NCBI GenBank assembly: GCA_905201305.1
Contig: CAJKNS010000144.1
Coordinates: 1 to 6,223, forward strand
Direction of reading: 5' to 3'
Source of the DNA: an uncultured Eubacteriales bacterium
Lineage (GTDB): Bacteria; Bacillota; Clostridia; Oscillospirales; Oscillospiraceae
DNA length: 6,223 bases
The position numbers were made by a program, and so were the translations under genes. Below are positions 5,860 through 6,223 of the stretch, one piece after another; position 1 is the first letter of the stretch; each line of letters begins with the position of its first letter. The notes under the pieces were generated by a model. It was not told where the DNA came from. It was given only the letters and a program-made list of their open reading frames with translations, and did no database searches.

Positions 5860-6223
5860 CTAAAACAGGCTTGTCTGCGTTTGCCCCAGCTCCTCCAAAT
5901 GGTTCAGCTGAGAAAGCTCCACAGGGGACGCACCGCGCTCGATCAGCCCTCTGGTGCCGGGATTGTCAGGTTCCCCCGCAAACATCCAGACAGGGCTCCA
6001 CTGTGCCTTCAGGTTCTCCATGGTGCCGTTCCAGGTGCCGCCGGAGCCATAATCCGACTGTGCCACCAACACCTTTTGCCCCATGGCGTGAATCAGCCGA
6101 TTGCGGCTCAGAGCCCTTGGCGCAGAGAATTCCAGATCCGGTCCCTGCTCAGATACCAGCACCACCCGCTGCTCATTCAGCAGCGTTTGATAGCGGCGGT
6201 CATTAAAATGGTCCGTCAGCCGG
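5860..6223 (-). CDS. DprA/Smf-like DNA-processing protein, C-terminal part
   Basis: The frame is open from the window edge (first full codon at 6222) to TAG 5862-5860, giving 120 residues; the N-terminus lies outside. An internal GTG at 6165 is not the start, because coding continues upstream as RLTDHFNDRRYQTLLNEQR. The piece is the second half of a Rossmann fold of the DprA/LOG type: VVLVSEQGPDLEFS, then SRNRLIHAMGQKVLVAQSDYGSGGTWNGT, then SPVWMFAGEPDNPGTRGLIERGASPV. These match the family's 'SRNRxIAxL...vleA...SGs' and 'vPG...xxGxnxLIxxGA' blocks. The glycine segment GSGGTWNG differs from textbook DprA (GSLITA), so this looks like the divergent DprA-like paralogue seen in clostridia. Classical DprA protects incoming ssDNA and loads RecA in transformation; that role is not certain here. 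It is transcribed separately from nrdD. Confidence 0.82.
   Translation of the reverse strand, partial: RLTDHFNDRRYQTLLNEQRVVLVSEQGPDLEFSAPRALSRNRLIHAMGQKVLVAQSDYGSGGTWNGTMENLKAQWSPVWMFAGEPDNPGTRGLIERGASPVELSQLNHLEELGQTQTSLF

Overview
The window carries six protein-coding genes, all on the minus strand, so transcription runs from high to low coordinates. Base composition is moderate to GC-rich, and spacing is tight with strong AGGAGG-type ribosome binding sites. A class III (strictly anaerobic) ribonucleotide reductase and an LTA-synthase-like membrane sulfatase are both present. Together these suggest an anaerobic Firmicute, most likely a gut clostridium of the Oscillospiraceae/Ruminococcaceae type. 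The taxonomic call is inference from gene content and style, not a database result.

Right to left along transcription: (1) 6223-5860 is the C-terminal part of a DprA/Smf-like protein, entering from outside the window and closed by a strong intrinsic terminator at 5843-5802. (2) 5801-5377 is non-coding. It holds a cluster of short inverted repeats, two candidate NrdR boxes (5600-5585 and 5570-5555), an extended -10 promoter (TATAAT at 5524-5519) and a structured leader of about 135 nt. (3) 5376-1890 is a compact operon: nrdD (anaerobic RNR), nrdG (its radical-SAM activase), dut (dUTPase) and a small four-helix membrane protein of unknown function. The junctions are a 4-base overlap, then two single-base gaps, so translation is probably coupled throughout. 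An intrinsic terminator at 1888-1849 ends the operon. (4) 1806-1779 is a second extended -10 promoter, driving a 510-codon LTA-synthase-like gene (1715-183). (5) 159-1 is the N-terminal part of an HD-domain protein, 23 bases downstream.

The operon has a clear metabolic logic. NrdG makes the glycyl radical on NrdD, NrdD reduces ribonucleotides without oxygen, and Dut removes dUTP and supplies dUMP for thymidylate synthesis. NrdR, whose candidate boxes sit just upstream of the -35, would repress the set when deoxynucleotides are plentiful.

The main anomaly is the sulfatase. Its membrane part and the first half of its catalytic domain are intact, but LTA-synthase-like sequence stops near residue 454. 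A tail of about 56 residues that I do not recognise replaces the rest, which should carry the Asp-His metal ligands. The tail and the following HD gene look like a unit from another context, so position ~350 may be a recombination or assembly junction. I found no CRISPR array, tRNA, rRNA, insertion sequence or evident new multi-gene system; most of the window is ordinary housekeeping sequence.
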